A stretch of DNA of 64,000 nucleotides, from positions 1 through 64,000 of the forward strand of contig URQZ01000006.1 in NCBI GenBank assembly GCA_900550255.1, in the 5' to 3' direction. Below the pieces are notes generated by a model. It searched no databases and had not been told where the DNA came from. It worked only from the letters and a program-made list of their open reading frames with translations. Positions within the stretch are counted from its first letter, which is position 1; every line of letters starts with the position of its first letter. Below are positions 8,382-17,489 of the stretch, one piece after another. The position numbers and the translations under genes were made by a program. The DNA comes from an uncultured Mycoplasmatota bacterium (GTDB taxonomy: Bacteria > Bacillota_I > Bacilli_A > RF39 > UBA660).

Positions 8382-9155
8382 ATGAATTTGATGAAAGAAC
8401 TTTATAATTATAGAGAATTATTAAAAACTAATATAAAAAAAGATATTAGAGGAAAATATAAGGGGTCTTGGTTAGGCGTTATTTGGACCTTTTTAAATCC
8501 TTTACTACAATTGTTAGTTTATTCTTTTGTTTTTCCTTTTATTTTAAGAATTAACGTTGAAAATTATACTATTTTTATGATTGTTGCTTTAATGCCATGG
8601 AACTTTTTTACAACGGCAGTTCAACAGGGATGTGGTTGTATAGTTGCCAATGAAGGAATATTGAAAAAAGTGTATTTTCCACGTGAGATTTTACCAGTTT
8701 CAATTGTTACTAGTACATTAGTTAATTTTCTTATAACTTGTATTATTATGTTTGTATTTATAATATTTGGTGGTGTTGGAGTTACTTGGCATGTATTGTT
8801 ATTTCCGCTTATTATTTTAATTCAATATATAATTACTTTAGCGCTTGTTTTTATCTTATCAGCTATTGTAGTTTTCGTAAGAGATGTTGATCATTTTGTC
8901 GGTATTGTATTGATGCTTGCTTTTTATGTAACACCAATCATTTATACTCCAGATATGTTACCTGCAAAATTTCAATGGGCTATAACTTTTAATCCTATTG
9001 CTCAATTAATAAATGCATATCGTGATGTTTTATATTATCATCAATTACCTAATATGACTTCGCTTGGTATTGTAGGATTAATTAGTCTTGTTGCATTAGG
9101 ACTTGGGTATATGATATTTAAAAAATTAGAAAGAAACTTTGTTGAGGAGTTGTAG
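8382..9155 (+). CDS. Polysaccharide/teichoic acid ABC exporter, permease subunit (Wzm/TagG type)
   Basis: A 257-residue ABC-2 permease with six predicted membrane helices and the amphipathic N terminus typical of TagG/RgpC/Wzm (D-I-R-G-K-Y-K-G-S-W-L-G-V-I-W). It forms the exporter with the preceding ATPase. The ATG at 8382 has GGTGA four bases upstream; an ATG nine bases later is possible. The presence of this pair next to Wzx/Wzy genes implies export of more than one glycan. The polymer carried could be a rhamnan or a teichoic acid, given the rfb genes and the CDP-glycerol polymerase-like gene nearby. Confidence 0.92.
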   Translation: MNLMKELYNYRELLKTNIKKDIRGKYKGSWLGVIWTFLNPLLQLLVYSFVFPFILRINVENYTIFMIVALMPWNFFTTAVQQGCGCIVANEGILKKVYFPREILPVSIVTSTLVNFLITCIIMFVFIIFGGVGVTWHVLLFPLIILIQYIITLALVFILSAIVVFVRDVDHFVGIVLMLAFYVTPIIYTPDMLPAKFQWAITFNPIAQLINAYRDVLYYHQLPNMTSLGIVGLISLVALGLGYMIFKKLERNFVEEL

Positions 9156-9156
9156 T

Positions 9157-10950
9157 ATGGAAAAAAAATATATACATTATTGTTGGTTTGGAGATAAACC
9201 GCTACCAAAGTTAGCTAAAAAATGTATTAAAAGTTGGAAGAAATATTTACCAGATTATGAAATAATTAGATGGTCTGAAGAAAATGTTGATTTAGAGGAA
9301 TGCCCATTTATAAAAGAAGCTTATGAAAACAAAAAATGGGCTTTTGTTGCAGATTATGCTAGAACTAAAGCAATATATGAATATGGTGGTATTTATTTTG
9401 ATACTGATATGGAAGTTGTTAAGAATATAGATGAATTATTAAATACAGGTAATGGATTTCTTGGTGTTGAAGATTCTCATATGATTGCTTGTGGAGTATG
9501 GTATGAACCAAAAAAACATAGTTATTTGGCTACAGAAATGTTGAAATTTTATCGCAGTCAAAAAAGCTTTGATATAAATAATTTATTTTCTATTAGTATT
9601 CCAAAAATCATTAGTTCAATTTTAACTGATTATGATGCAACGTTAAATGAAACACAAAAATTAAAACATAATGAAACAATATATAAAAGAGAATATTTTT
9701 ATCCATACTCATATGATTTTCAAAACAATATTTTTACAGATGACACATGTATGATTCATTATTATGATGCAAGTTGGGTTCCAAAAGCGGAACAAAGAGA
9801 AGTAAAAATATATCGTATTTTAGGTAAAAAAAATGGTAGAAAATTTATTAGTCTATGCCGATTTGCTCACCGTGCATTAAGAAAAATAGCTAGATTTTTA
9901 TTATATCCACTAATTCTTTATAAAAGAAGAAAGAATATTATAAATAGCGTTTATTTAGAACAAATAAAAACTACAATAAGAAAGATAAATGCAAATAAAT
10001 CTGAATACATTGTTTTTCATAACCCTAATTGGTTAGGAGTAACGAGCGCTACAACAGAGTTGTTTGACAATAGAGTAGAATGTGGTGAGTTATTACGAAA
10101 AAAAGATATTAAGTTAATTGGAAATGCAATTTTAAATAATCAAATAAACCAAATCGTATTTAGTGCAATGTGTGTTGGTTGGAAAGATTTGGCAATTTAT
10201 CTAAAAAAACAAAATCCTAATATAAAAATAAAAACTTTTTGGCATGGAAGTCATTCCCAAGTTCTAGAATCTTATGGATGGGATAGAAATATGGAAATCT
10301 ATAAATTGCATAAACAAGGAATTATTGATGTTATGGGATTTTGTAAAAAAAGTTTGATTGATTTTTACAAAAATCAGGGTTGTAATGTTGCTTTTATAAC
10401 TAATAGAGTTAAATTACCTAAAATAACAAAATCACAAAAAAAAGAGGATAAATTAAGAATAGGGTTATATGCTTCTGCTAGTAATGTATGGCATAAAAAT
10501 ATGTTTACTCAGCTTGCAGCAGCATCTATGTTAGATAATGTCATTGTTGATATGGTTCCTTTAAATTCGGACGCAATATCTTTTGCCCAAATGCTTGGTT
10601 TAGAATTAACTGGAGTTGAACATTCTGTACCACGTAAAGAATTGTTACAAAGATTTTCTAATAATGATTTAAATTTATATGTAACATTTACAGAATGTGC
10701 TCCAATGCTTCCTTTAGAAAGTTTTGAATCTGGTGTTCCATGTTTGGTTGGTAATAATAATCACTATTTTTGCGACACAGAGTTAGAAAAATTCTTGGTT
10801 GTTGATAATGAAACTAATATACTAGATATAACTAAAAAAATAGAAAATTGTCTTAACAATAAAGAAAAAATTCTAAATTTATATAAAGATTGGGTAAAAA
10901 ATAATAATAAGCAAAGTCAAAAAGACGTTAAAAATTTTATTAACATGTGA
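9157..10950 (+). CDS. Bifunctional glycosyltransferase: GT32 domain + GT-B domain
   Basis: A 597-residue fusion. Residues 1 to about 215 are a family 32 (DXD, capsular) transferase: P-K-x-I-H-Y-C-W-F-G-type start, A-D-Y-A-R-T-K-A-I-Y-E-Y-G-G-I-Y-F-D-T-D with the D-T-D metal motif near residue 83. Residues from about 280 to 597 are a GT-B-like domain with an E-x7-E pair near residues 513-521 followed by S-G-V-P-C-L-V-G, the retaining GT4-like active-site pattern. The ATG at 9157 has GAGGAG upstream and is two bases from the permease stop. The next gene is a shorter paralogue of the C-terminal domain alone. It probably adds two successive sugars to one polymer. Confidence 0.82.
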   Translation: MEKKYIHYCWFGDKPLPKLAKKCIKSWKKYLPDYEIIRWSEENVDLEECPFIKEAYENKKWAFVADYARTKAIYEYGGIYFDTDMEVVKNIDELLNTGNGFLGVEDSHMIACGVWYEPKKHSYLATEMLKFYRSQKSFDINNLFSISIPKIISSILTDYDATLNETQKLKHNETIYKREYFYPYSYDFQNNIFTDDTCMIHYYDASWVPKAEQREVKIYRILGKKNGRKFISLCRFAHRALRKIARFLLYPLILYKRRKNIINSVYLEQIKTTIRKINANKSEYIVFHNPNWLGVTSATTELFDNRVECGELLRKKDIKLIGNAILNNQINQIVFSAMCVGWKDLAIYLKKQNPNIKIKTFWHGSHSQVLESYGWDRNMEIYKLHKQGIIDVMGFCKKSLIDFYKNQGCNVAFITNRVKLPKITKSQKKEDKLRIGLYASASNVWHKNMFTQLAAASMLDNVIVDMVPLNSDAISFAQMLGLELTGVEHSVPRKELLQRFSNNDLNLYVTFTECAPMLPLESFESGVPCLVGNNNHYFCDTELEKFLVVDNETNILDITKKIENCLNNKEKILNLYKDWVKNNNKQSQKDVKNFINM

Positions 10951-10958
10951 GGTATAAT

Positions 10959-11897
10959 ATGATAGAAAAAAAGATAAAAAGAATTAAAAAGGGAGGAACT
11001 TTAGTTTTATTTCCTAAGGAATCATGTGAATATCAAGAAACCTTTGATTATATGTTTGAAAACAGTGTTGAAATAAATGAAACTTTAACAGGTGATACTA
11101 TTCATGAAATAGCACGAATAATTAATTCAAAAGAATTAGAACAATTAATTTTAATTGATTATATTGATTCATATGGGATTTTGTTACCGCTTATAAAGGG
11201 GAAAACAAATGTCAAATTGATATTTACCAGCTCTGTTGCAAATTTTACTAATACATTTGTTTTAAACAATTTTAAAAAAATTATTAATTTTTACAATTTT
11301 AATTTAATTAAAAAAATTGGATGTTTTGATTATAATTTATATATAACATTGAAAAAGGCAAAATATCGTGTTGAATATATAATGCCAGATATAAAGATTA
11401 ATAAAACAAAGCCAATTAAGTCATCTGACATTGCTATCATAGGTAACGATTATGATCCAAACAATAATTATTATAATATGTTGAGCGCGTTAAAATTGGT
11501 TGATTATAAAAGGGTTAAAGTTAGAATAACACAACCTGTGACACAATCTTTTATAAATTTATTTGATATAAAAGCTGAAAATATAGAAGATGAACGAAAA
11601 TTACAACTAAATAATGAATTAAATCTATATGTGAATTTTACTAATTCAAATATTAGTAAAATTTTGAAGAGTATGGATAGTGGGATACCTTGTATTGTTG
11701 GTAATGTTGAAATGTTTGATGATAATGAATTTTTGAAAAAAATGTTAGTTGTTAAAGGTGATGACAATATAAATGACATTGCATCAAAAATTGACGCTGT
11801 ACGAAAAAATAAAAAATTAATTATAGAAGAATATTTGAAATTTCGAAAAAAATATAGTAAAAAAGCTGAAACTCAATTTAAAAAATTTATGAAATAA
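10959..11897 (+). CDS. Degenerate GT-B glycosyltransferase paralogue, probably inactive
   Basis: A 312-residue protein homologous to the C-terminal domain of the preceding gene. The shared segment runs N-N-x-L-N-L-Y-V-x-F-T, S-G-I/V-P-C-I/L-V-G-N, then L-V-V and the lysine-rich end K-F-M/I-N-K/M. The two glutamates of the E-x7-E active-site pair in the longer protein are replaced by asparagine and lysine here, and the H-G-S acceptor-side segment is also missing. I infer loss of catalysis; it may be a regulatory or structural partner or a decaying duplicate. The reading frame is intact. ATG at 10959 has GAGGT upstream; a GTG at 10947 is less likely. Confidence 0.75.
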   Translation: MIEKKIKRIKKGGTLVLFPKESCEYQETFDYMFENSVEINETLTGDTIHEIARIINSKELEQLILIDYIDSYGILLPLIKGKTNVKLIFTSSVANFTNTFVLNNFKKIINFYNFNLIKKIGCFDYNLYITLKKAKYRVEYIMPDIKINKTKPIKSSDIAIIGNDYDPNNNYYNMLSALKLVDYKRVKVRITQPVTQSFINLFDIKAENIEDERKLQLNNELNLYVNFTNSNISKILKSMDSGIPCIVGNVEMFDDNEFLKKMLVVKGDDNINDIASKIDAVRKNKKLIIEEYLKFRKKYSKKAETQFKKFMK

Positions 11898-11912
11898 TGA
11901 AAGAGTGAAAAT

Positions 11913-13253
11913 ATGGAAAAAGTAACCGTATTATTTCAGAGTAGTCCTAATTATTCTGGAAATTCAAAAGTGATGTATGATTATATTAAGAGTAAATATA
12001 AAAATAAAATGAATTTGTGTTGGGTTATAGATAATAAAAAAGATTATGAAAATTTGAAAGAAAAACTTAACTGTGTTATGTACGGAAGTAAAGAAATGAT
12101 GCAATTAATTTCAAAAGCAAATATTATTTTTACAACTCATGGGCAGTTAAAAGAGTATAAGCATGATAATCAAATTTATGTTAATCTTTGGCATGGCATA
12201 ACTATGAAAAAACTTGGCTATATGATATCTGAAAAGAATATGGCTAAGCAAGATCAATTATATTGTGAACAATTACAAATTTGTACTGATTACGTTATTG
12301 TCCCATCTAAATTTTGGCAATTGATTTTTTGTGCTATATTTAATGTCAATTTTTCTCATGTTTTGCCCCTTGGTTGTCCTAAATTAGATCCAATTATAAA
12401 AGCTGATGGCAAAGGAAATCTAGAAAAATTATTAGGAGAAGAAATTAAAAATTATAAAAAAATAATATATTATATGCCAACTTTTAGAAGTGGATGTGGA
12501 AGAAACGATTCTAATCCAAATTTAAATAATATTTTAAATTTAGAAGAATATAATGAACGTCTATTTTTAGATTATCTAGAAAATAATAATTATTTATTAT
12601 GTATAAAATACCATCCTGAAGAAAAATTGAATTTTAAGTATGATATATCAAATAATATCAAAATAATTGATGAGGAAAAACTTCAACTAAATAATTTTTC
12701 TGTATATGATGTATTAAATGCGGCTGATTTATTAATTACCGATTATTCTTCACTTGGTTTAGAGTTTTCAATAAGTGATAAACCTGTTATTTATTTAGAT
12801 ACAGATTTGGAAGATTATCAAAAAAATAGAGGATTAATTTTTGATGACAAAGATTTTTGGTTTCAAGGAAATGATGTTAGCAATATAAAACAATTACTTG
12901 ATAAAATGGAAATTTATTTAAAAAAAGGAAAATACAAAAACAAAATGAAAGAAATATGGTTTGGCAATTTAAAAGATGGTGGTTTAGAACAAATATGTAA
13001 TTATTTCTTTACAACAAATGGTTCTATTAATAATCAAATAAAATCAGGTGATAATTTAATATTTATTCAGCATAAGAAAATAGATGATTTGAATGAAAAA
13101 AATAAAAAATTAAATTTAGATAATGATTTTCTTAAAAGGAAAAATAAACAGCAAGAAAATGAATTAAATTTAATATATAATTCAAAATCTTGGAAATTGA
13201 TGGAAAAAATTAGAAAAATAAAAAATAAATTTTTTAAATTTGTAAGAAAGTAA
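11913..13253 (+). CDS. CDP-glycerol glycerophosphotransferase-family enzyme (TagB/TagF type)
   Basis: A 446-residue protein. Residues 1-370 match the CDP-glycerol:poly(glycerophosphate) transferase family: N-L-W-H-G-I-T-M-K-K near residue 90, the L-G-C-P-K-L-D segment, M-P-T-F-R-S-G, K-Y-H-P-E and I-T-D-Y-S-S. Family members add glycerol-phosphate or ribitol-phosphate to wall or capsule polymers at the cytoplasmic membrane. Residues from about 387 to the end form a charged coiled coil ending in S-K-S-W-K-L, often seen at the tail of capsule enzymes. No CDP-glycerol synthesis gene (tagD) is in the window. The polymer may be a teichoic-acid-like chain exported by the nearby ABC pair. Confidence 0.87.
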   Translation: MEKVTVLFQSSPNYSGNSKVMYDYIKSKYKNKMNLCWVIDNKKDYENLKEKLNCVMYGSKEMMQLISKANIIFTTHGQLKEYKHDNQIYVNLWHGITMKKLGYMISEKNMAKQDQLYCEQLQICTDYVIVPSKFWQLIFCAIFNVNFSHVLPLGCPKLDPIIKADGKGNLEKLLGEEIKNYKKIIYYMPTFRSGCGRNDSNPNLNNILNLEEYNERLFLDYLENNNYLLCIKYHPEEKLNFKYDISNNIKIIDEEKLQLNNFSVYDVLNAADLLITDYSSLGLEFSISDKPVIYLDTDLEDYQKNRGLIFDDKDFWFQGNDVSNIKQLLDKMEIYLKKGKYKNKMKEIWFGNLKDGGLEQICNYFFTTNGSINNQIKSGDNLIFIQHKKIDDLNEKNKKLNLDNDFLKRKNKQQENELNLIYNSKSWKLMEKIRKIKNKFFKFVRK

Positions 13254-13273
13254 GTATAAAACTTTCTTTTTTT
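13244..13273 (+). terminator. Terminator after the ABC/CDP-glycerol operon
   Basis: AAGAAAG pairs with CTTTCTT around an 11-base loop and is followed by T residues. It overlaps the stop codon of the CDP-glycerol polymerase-like gene. Confidence 0.75.
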
Positions 13274-13327
13274 GCTGTTTTCTTTTTTAATTTTAAATGC
13301 TATAATATGGATATTGGAGGTGTTACT

Positions 13328-14905
13328 ATGAATTTGTTATTGAAAAATGGTAAAAAAGTTTTGTTAGTTGTTTTTTCATTCTTTTTCATTTTTGGTGTTA
13401 AAGCATTAGAAAACAATTCTGTATCTAACATTAATAATCTTAGTAGTTGTGTTTTACAAAATTTAAATGGTAATAAATATTGTTTAGATGAAAATGGAGT
13501 AATGCAAAAGGGAATAATTAATGTAGATGGTACAAAATATTTCTTTGGAGAATACTCGGGAGTATTAAAATATGGATTTGTAACAGCACTAAATGGAGAT
13601 GTGTATTATACCTCAAATGACGGAATAATAAGAACAGGAATCCAAATGATAAACGGAAATAAATATTATTTTAATGAAAATGGAATAATGCAAAAAGGTA
13701 TAATTGATATAGATGGTACAAGATATTTCTTTGGAGAATACTCAGGAGTATTGAAGTATGACCTTGTGACAGCTTTAAATGGAGAAGTGTATTATACATC
13801 GAATGATGGAGTAGTAAAAACAGGAATTCAAGAAATAGGCGGAAACAAATATTATTTTGATGCCAACGGAATAATGCGAAAGGGAATAATTGAAATAGAT
13901 GGTACAAGATATTTCTTCGGAGAATACTCAGGGGTATTAAAATATGGATTTGTAACAGCTTTAAATGGAAATATATATTATACAGCAAATGATGGAATAG
14001 TAAGAACAGGAATTCAAACAATAAATAAGAAAAAATATTTCTTTGGAGAGTATTCAGGAGTATTAAAATATGGACTCGTAACAGCTTTAAATGGAGATGT
14101 GTATTATACAGCAAATGATGGAATAATAAGGACTGGAGTTCAAATAATAAATGGAGTTTTATATAAGTTTAATAGCGAAGGAAAATTAGAGAGTGGATGG
14201 ACAACAAAAGCCGGCGCAACTTATTTTATGCAAGCTGATGGTACATTTTTAACGGGTTGGCATATAGTAATGGGTGAAAAATGCTTTTTCAACTCATTAG
14301 GTCAACTTATTGGAAGAAATGTAAAAAGGATTATAGATGTTTCTAAATTTCAAGGTGAAATAGATTGGTATGCATTAAAAAATTCAAATACTGTAGATGG
14401 TGTTATTTTAAGAATAGGATTAGGTAGTACATTACTTGATGAACAGGCTAAAAGAAATATTCAAAAGCTTAATGAATTGAATATTCCTTATGGAATCTAT
14501 TTGTTTAGTTATGCAGAAAATTCTCAAGAAGCAATTTGGGAAGCTGATTATACTAATAGATTAATAAAAGAATATGGAGCCAATCCAACATTGGGAGTTT
14601 ATCTAGATATTGAAAAATGGACTACTCATGCAGATGCTTCTGATAATATAAGTCAAGCAACTTATGAAGCAATTATTACAACTTATATAAATAGAATGTC
14701 AAATTATGGCTATACAGCAAGAGTTTATACTGGTAAAAATTATGCCTTAAATAGATTAACAGAGTTAGCCCGTAGTTATGTCACTTGGATTGCTCAATAT
14801 AATTATGTTTGTAATTATCCTGGATCATATAGAATATGGCAATATGGATCAGAGTATTATCCTGGAATAAATGGTGCGGTTGATACAAATGTTATGTTTA
14901 ATTAA
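13328..14905 (+). CDS. Secreted GH25 lysozyme with wall/glucan-binding repeats
   Basis: A 525-residue secreted hydrolase. Residues 1-26 are a signal peptide. Residues 47-274 hold three 62-residue repeats and one 42-residue repeat made of tandem aromatic-glycine units (K-Y-F-F-G-E-Y-S-G-V-L-K-Y-G and N-G-x-x-Y-Y-T-x-N-D-G) of the choline/glucan-binding type; two diverged units follow to about residue 330. Residues 331-525 are a family 25 muramidase: D-V-S-K-F-Q-G-E-I-D-W at its start, the Y-L-D-I-E active-site segment and a final D-T-N-V-M-F. It would cut peptidoglycan and be held to a surface glycan by its repeats. The ATG at 13328 follows GGAGGTG; an upstream ATG at 13307 lies before that site. 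An extended -10 box is at 13301-13306. It has its own terminator. Confidence 0.93.
   Translation: MNLLLKNGKKVLLVVFSFFFIFGVKALENNSVSNINNLSSCVLQNLNGNKYCLDENGVMQKGIINVDGTKYFFGEYSGVLKYGFVTALNGDVYYTSNDGIIRTGIQMINGNKYYFNENGIMQKGIIDIDGTRYFFGEYSGVLKYDLVTALNGEVYYTSNDGVVKTGIQEIGGNKYYFDANGIMRKGIIEIDGTRYFFGEYSGVLKYGFVTALNGNIYYTANDGIVRTGIQTINKKKYFFGEYSGVLKYGLVTALNGDVYYTANDGIIRTGVQIINGVLYKFNSEGKLESGWTTKAGATYFMQADGTFLTGWHIVMGEKCFFNSLGQLIGRNVKRIIDVSKFQGEIDWYALKNSNTVDGVILRIGLGSTLLDEQAKRNIQKLNELNIPYGIYLFSYAENSQEAIWEADYTNRLIKEYGANPTLGVYLDIEKWTTHADASDNISQATYEAIITTYINRMSNYGYTARVYTGKNYALNRLTELARSYVTWIAQYNYVCNYPGSYRIWQYGSEYYPGINGAVDTNVMFN
13466..14149 (+). repeat. In-frame 186-bp tandem repeats in the GH25 lysozyme gene
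   Basis: Units begin at 13466, 13652, 13838 and 14024, each exactly 186 bases after the last. The fourth is only 126 bases because it lacks about 20 codons of its first third. The DNA of the units is nearly identical over long stretches, so they are recent and prone to expansion or contraction by recombination. Confidence 0.92.
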
Positions 14906-14906
14906 G

Positions 14907-14943
14907 AAAAAAAAGATTGATAAATAAAGTCAATCTTTTTTTT
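14907..14943 (+). terminator. Strong terminator after the lysozyme gene
   Basis: AAAAAAAAGATTGA pairs with TCAATCTTTTTTTT around a nine-base loop. Confidence 0.9.
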
Positions 14944-14967
14944 AAACTTTGGTAGGTAATATATTTA

Positions 14968-14996
14968 TTGCTATATTGTCGTTTTTCCTGTATAAT
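14968..14996 (+). promoter_or_regulatory. Promoter of the GT-C/GT2 operon
   Basis: TTGCTA at 14968-14973 and TATAAT at 14991-14996 with a 17-base spacer. The start codon is only 16 bases beyond the -10 box, giving a very short 5' leader. Confidence 0.8.
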
Positions 14997-15012
14997 TAAC
15001 GTAGGTGGTAAC

Positions 15013-17139
15013 ATGAACTTATTAAAAAAAACATATAAAGATATTATTATCTTTTTAATTCCATTTTTAATATTTATAATATTGCTTTTTTCATATTACC
15101 CTGGTCTTATTACTTATGACGGTATTAATCAGTGGAATCAAGTTCAAAACGGAACTATTAATAATGCGCATCCATTTTTTAGTACATACTTTATGTTAAT
15201 TATTTCAAAATTTTGGAATAGTCCAAGAGCGGTTTTAGTATTTCAAATCTTTATTTTTAGTTTCTTTTGGTCTATTATTTGTAATAAAACAAGAAAGAAT
15301 AATTATGGTAGACAAGTAATATATACATTTTTAATAAGTCTTATTCCGATAATTAGTATGTATTCTATAACTTTATGGAAAGATGTTTTGTATTCATATT
15401 ATCTTATGATGTTAGCTTTTCTTACATATTATTTTGCTAAAGAAAAAAAATATAAAATGAATATTTTTGATTATATATGTTTAGGATTGTTATTGTTTTT
15501 AATTTATAGTTATAGACATAACGCAATAGTTGCTGTAGTTTTATATTTTATAATTTTTACAATTTTAGTTTTAAAAAATAATAAAAATAGTATAAAAAAG
15601 CTTTTAATAGTTTATTTAACATTTGGTGTCCTTCTTTTTGCGATATCAATTCCTAAATCAATATATTTGGAAAAAGAAGTCAAAAAGAAAGATGAAGTGG
15701 CAATTGGTACGGTAAATCAGTATATAACATGGATTTTTGGCTCTTATATACAAGAAGAGAAAATATCAAAAAACGATTTGGAATTTTTAGATAATATTAT
15801 TGATATAAATTATTGGAAAAAAAGGTATAATCCATTTTTAATAAATTCAACATTCAATCCAGACAAAATAAATGAAAAATATATGATTAAGCATCAAAAA
15901 AAGTATCAAGATTTGTTTATAAAATATGTTTTGAAAAATCCAGGAATTTTTATTAAACATTATTTGAATGCAGATTCATTATTGATTGGGATAAACTCCA
16001 TCGATTATGGTTACATATATGTATATCCATTTACGGAATGGGAAAAAGGGGATTATGGCTTTGATAAAAGTATAAATAGCAAAATTCCAAAAATAGAAGA
16101 AGAAAATACAGAACTTATTAATTATACATATGATGGAATTTTAAAGTATTTTTATCAACCTGGATTGATTTTATATATATCATTATTAATTACAGTATAT
16201 TTATGTCATAAGAATAAAAATAAAAAATACTTTTTACTTTTATTACCAATGTTTTTAAATACTCTATCTTTGTTACCAGTTAATTTAGCTCAAGATTTAA
16301 GATATGTATACATAAACTATTTAACTTTAATATTACTAGGATTATTTGTTATACAAAAGGAAAAAAGAAGTGATGATATGAAAAACTATACAAAACCAGA
16401 ATTAAAACAAAAATCAAAAAAAAATCAAAAGATTTTATTGATAATCCCTGCCTATAATGAAGAGGAAAATATATTAAAAACCTATAAAACAATTGTTAAC
16501 TACAACAAACAAAACAAAACAAATTATGATGTTATAGTCATTAATGATGGTTCAACAGATAAAACAAGTGAAATATGTTTTAATAACCATATACCAACAG
16601 TTAATCTTATTCATAATCTTGGTATAGGTGGCGCTGTTCAAACAGGATATAAATATGCTTATGAAAATGCTTATGATATAGCAATTCAATATGACGGAGA
16701 TGGACAACATGATGTTAGATATGTAAAAAAAATTGTTGAACCTATTTTAAATGGAAAAGCTGATTTTGTGATTGGTTCTAGATTTGTTAAAAAAAGCGAT
16801 GAAAATTTTAATTCTACATTTGCTCGAAGAATAGGAATTAACATAATATCATTTTTTATAAAATTGGTTTCGAAGAAAAAAATATATGATACAACATCTG
16901 GATTTAGAGCATGTAATAAAGCAATAATTCGCGAATTTGCATTTGAATATCCACTTGAATATCCTGAGCCAATAACAACGGTTGAATTAATAAAAAAAGG
17001 TTATAGAGTTTCAGAAGTCGATGTAAAAATGAATGAAAGAAAAGGTGGCACTTCATCAATTAAATCTTGGAAAAATATATATTATATGATTAATGTTGTA
17101 TTATCCATTTTAATAATTGGTTCAAGGAGGCAAAAATAA
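15013..17139 (+). CDS. GT-C-type membrane glycosyltransferase fused to a DPM1-like GT2 domain
   Basis: A 708-residue fusion. Residues 1-455 have about ten membrane helices and an early acidic Y-D-G-x-N-Q-W loop after the first helix, a layout like polyprenyl-phosphate-sugar-dependent GT-C enzymes. Residues from about 471 to 700 are a GT2 domain of the dolichol-phosphate mannose synthase type (I-I-P-A-Y-N-E-E-E-N, I-N-D-G-S-T-D, Q-Y-D-G-D-G-Q-H). A single protein could thus make the undecaprenyl-phosphate sugar and use it outside the membrane. It overlaps a DUF2304 gene, the usual companion of such GT2 enzymes. The ATG at 15013 follows AGGTGG. An ATG at 16378 might also allow the GT2 part to be made alone. 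Confidence 0.82.
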   Translation: MNLLKKTYKDIIIFLIPFLIFIILLFSYYPGLITYDGINQWNQVQNGTINNAHPFFSTYFMLIISKFWNSPRAVLVFQIFIFSFFWSIICNKTRKNNYGRQVIYTFLISLIPIISMYSITLWKDVLYSYYLMMLAFLTYYFAKEKKYKMNIFDYICLGLLLFLIYSYRHNAIVAVVLYFIIFTILVLKNNKNSIKKLLIVYLTFGVLLFAISIPKSIYLEKEVKKKDEVAIGTVNQYITWIFGSYIQEEKISKNDLEFLDNIIDINYWKKRYNPFLINSTFNPDKINEKYMIKHQKKYQDLFIKYVLKNPGIFIKHYLNADSLLIGINSIDYGYIYVYPFTEWEKGDYGFDKSINSKIPKIEEENTELINYTYDGILKYFYQPGLILYISLLITVYLCHKNKNKKYFLLLLPMFLNTLSLLPVNLAQDLRYVYINYLTLILLGLFVIQKEKRSDDMKNYTKPELKQKSKKNQKILLIIPAYNEEENILKTYKTIVNYNKQNKTNYDVIVINDGSTDKTSEICFNNHIPTVNLIHNLGIGGAVQTGYKYAYENAYDIAIQYDGDGQHDVRYVKKIVEPILNGKADFVIGSRFVKKSDENFNSTFARRIGINIISFFIKLVSKKKIYDTTSGFRACNKAIIREFAFEYPLEYPEPITTVELIKKGYRVSEVDVKMNERKGGTSSIKSWKNIYYMINVVLSILIIGSRRQK

Positions 17140-17489
17140 TGACGTTTAATTTAAGATTAGGCTTGGTTATTGTATCATTATTGTTGATGATAGTAGTAAT
17201 AAAAATATTAAAAAAAGGAAGAATTCCAATAAAATACTCATTAATTTGGATTTTATCTAGCATTATCATTTTTTTAGTTAGTTTAATTCCAAGTTTATTT
17301 GAATGGATTTCAAGATTATTTGGGTTTGTGACCATGGCAAATATGGTTGTTGGAATTTTTATCTTTGTTTTACTTATGATAACAATTTCTTTAACAGTGA
17401 TGATTGCAGGTCAAAAGAAAAAAACTACTATGTTAATCCAAGAAATCTCACTTTTAAAACATGAGGTTGAAAAAGATGGAAAAAAATAG
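17139..17489 (+). CDS. DUF2304-family membrane protein
   Basis: A 116-residue protein with three predicted membrane helices and a charged C-terminal tail that looks coiled. It has the DUF2304 pattern (I-K-Y-S-L-I-W-I-L-S and a final L-x-x-E). These proteins are almost always next to a polyprenyl-phosphate GT2 gene and probably act with it. Here it overlaps the GT2 fusion by one base (TAATG). Exact function unknown. Confidence 0.8.
   Translation: MTFNLRLGLVIVSLLLMIVVIKILKKGRIPIKYSLIWILSSIIIFLVSLIPSLFEWISRLFGFVTMANMVVGIFIFVLLMITISLTVMIAGQKKKTTMLIQEISLLKHEVEKDGKK

Noticed and set aside
13671..14114. A 147-codon minus-strand frame opposite the lysozyme repeats
   Set aside because: It is a repeat-driven shadow of the coding repeats on the + strand, without a ribosome site.
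13466..14149. Regularly spaced repeats that might be a CRISPR array
   Set aside because: The 186-bp units are contiguous, in frame, and encode wall-binding motifs; there are no spacers or cas genes.
16378..17139. Separate GT2 gene starting inside the GT-C fusion
   Set aside because: The frame is continuous and the upstream part is needed for a complete protein; a second internal start is possible but not supported enough to list.
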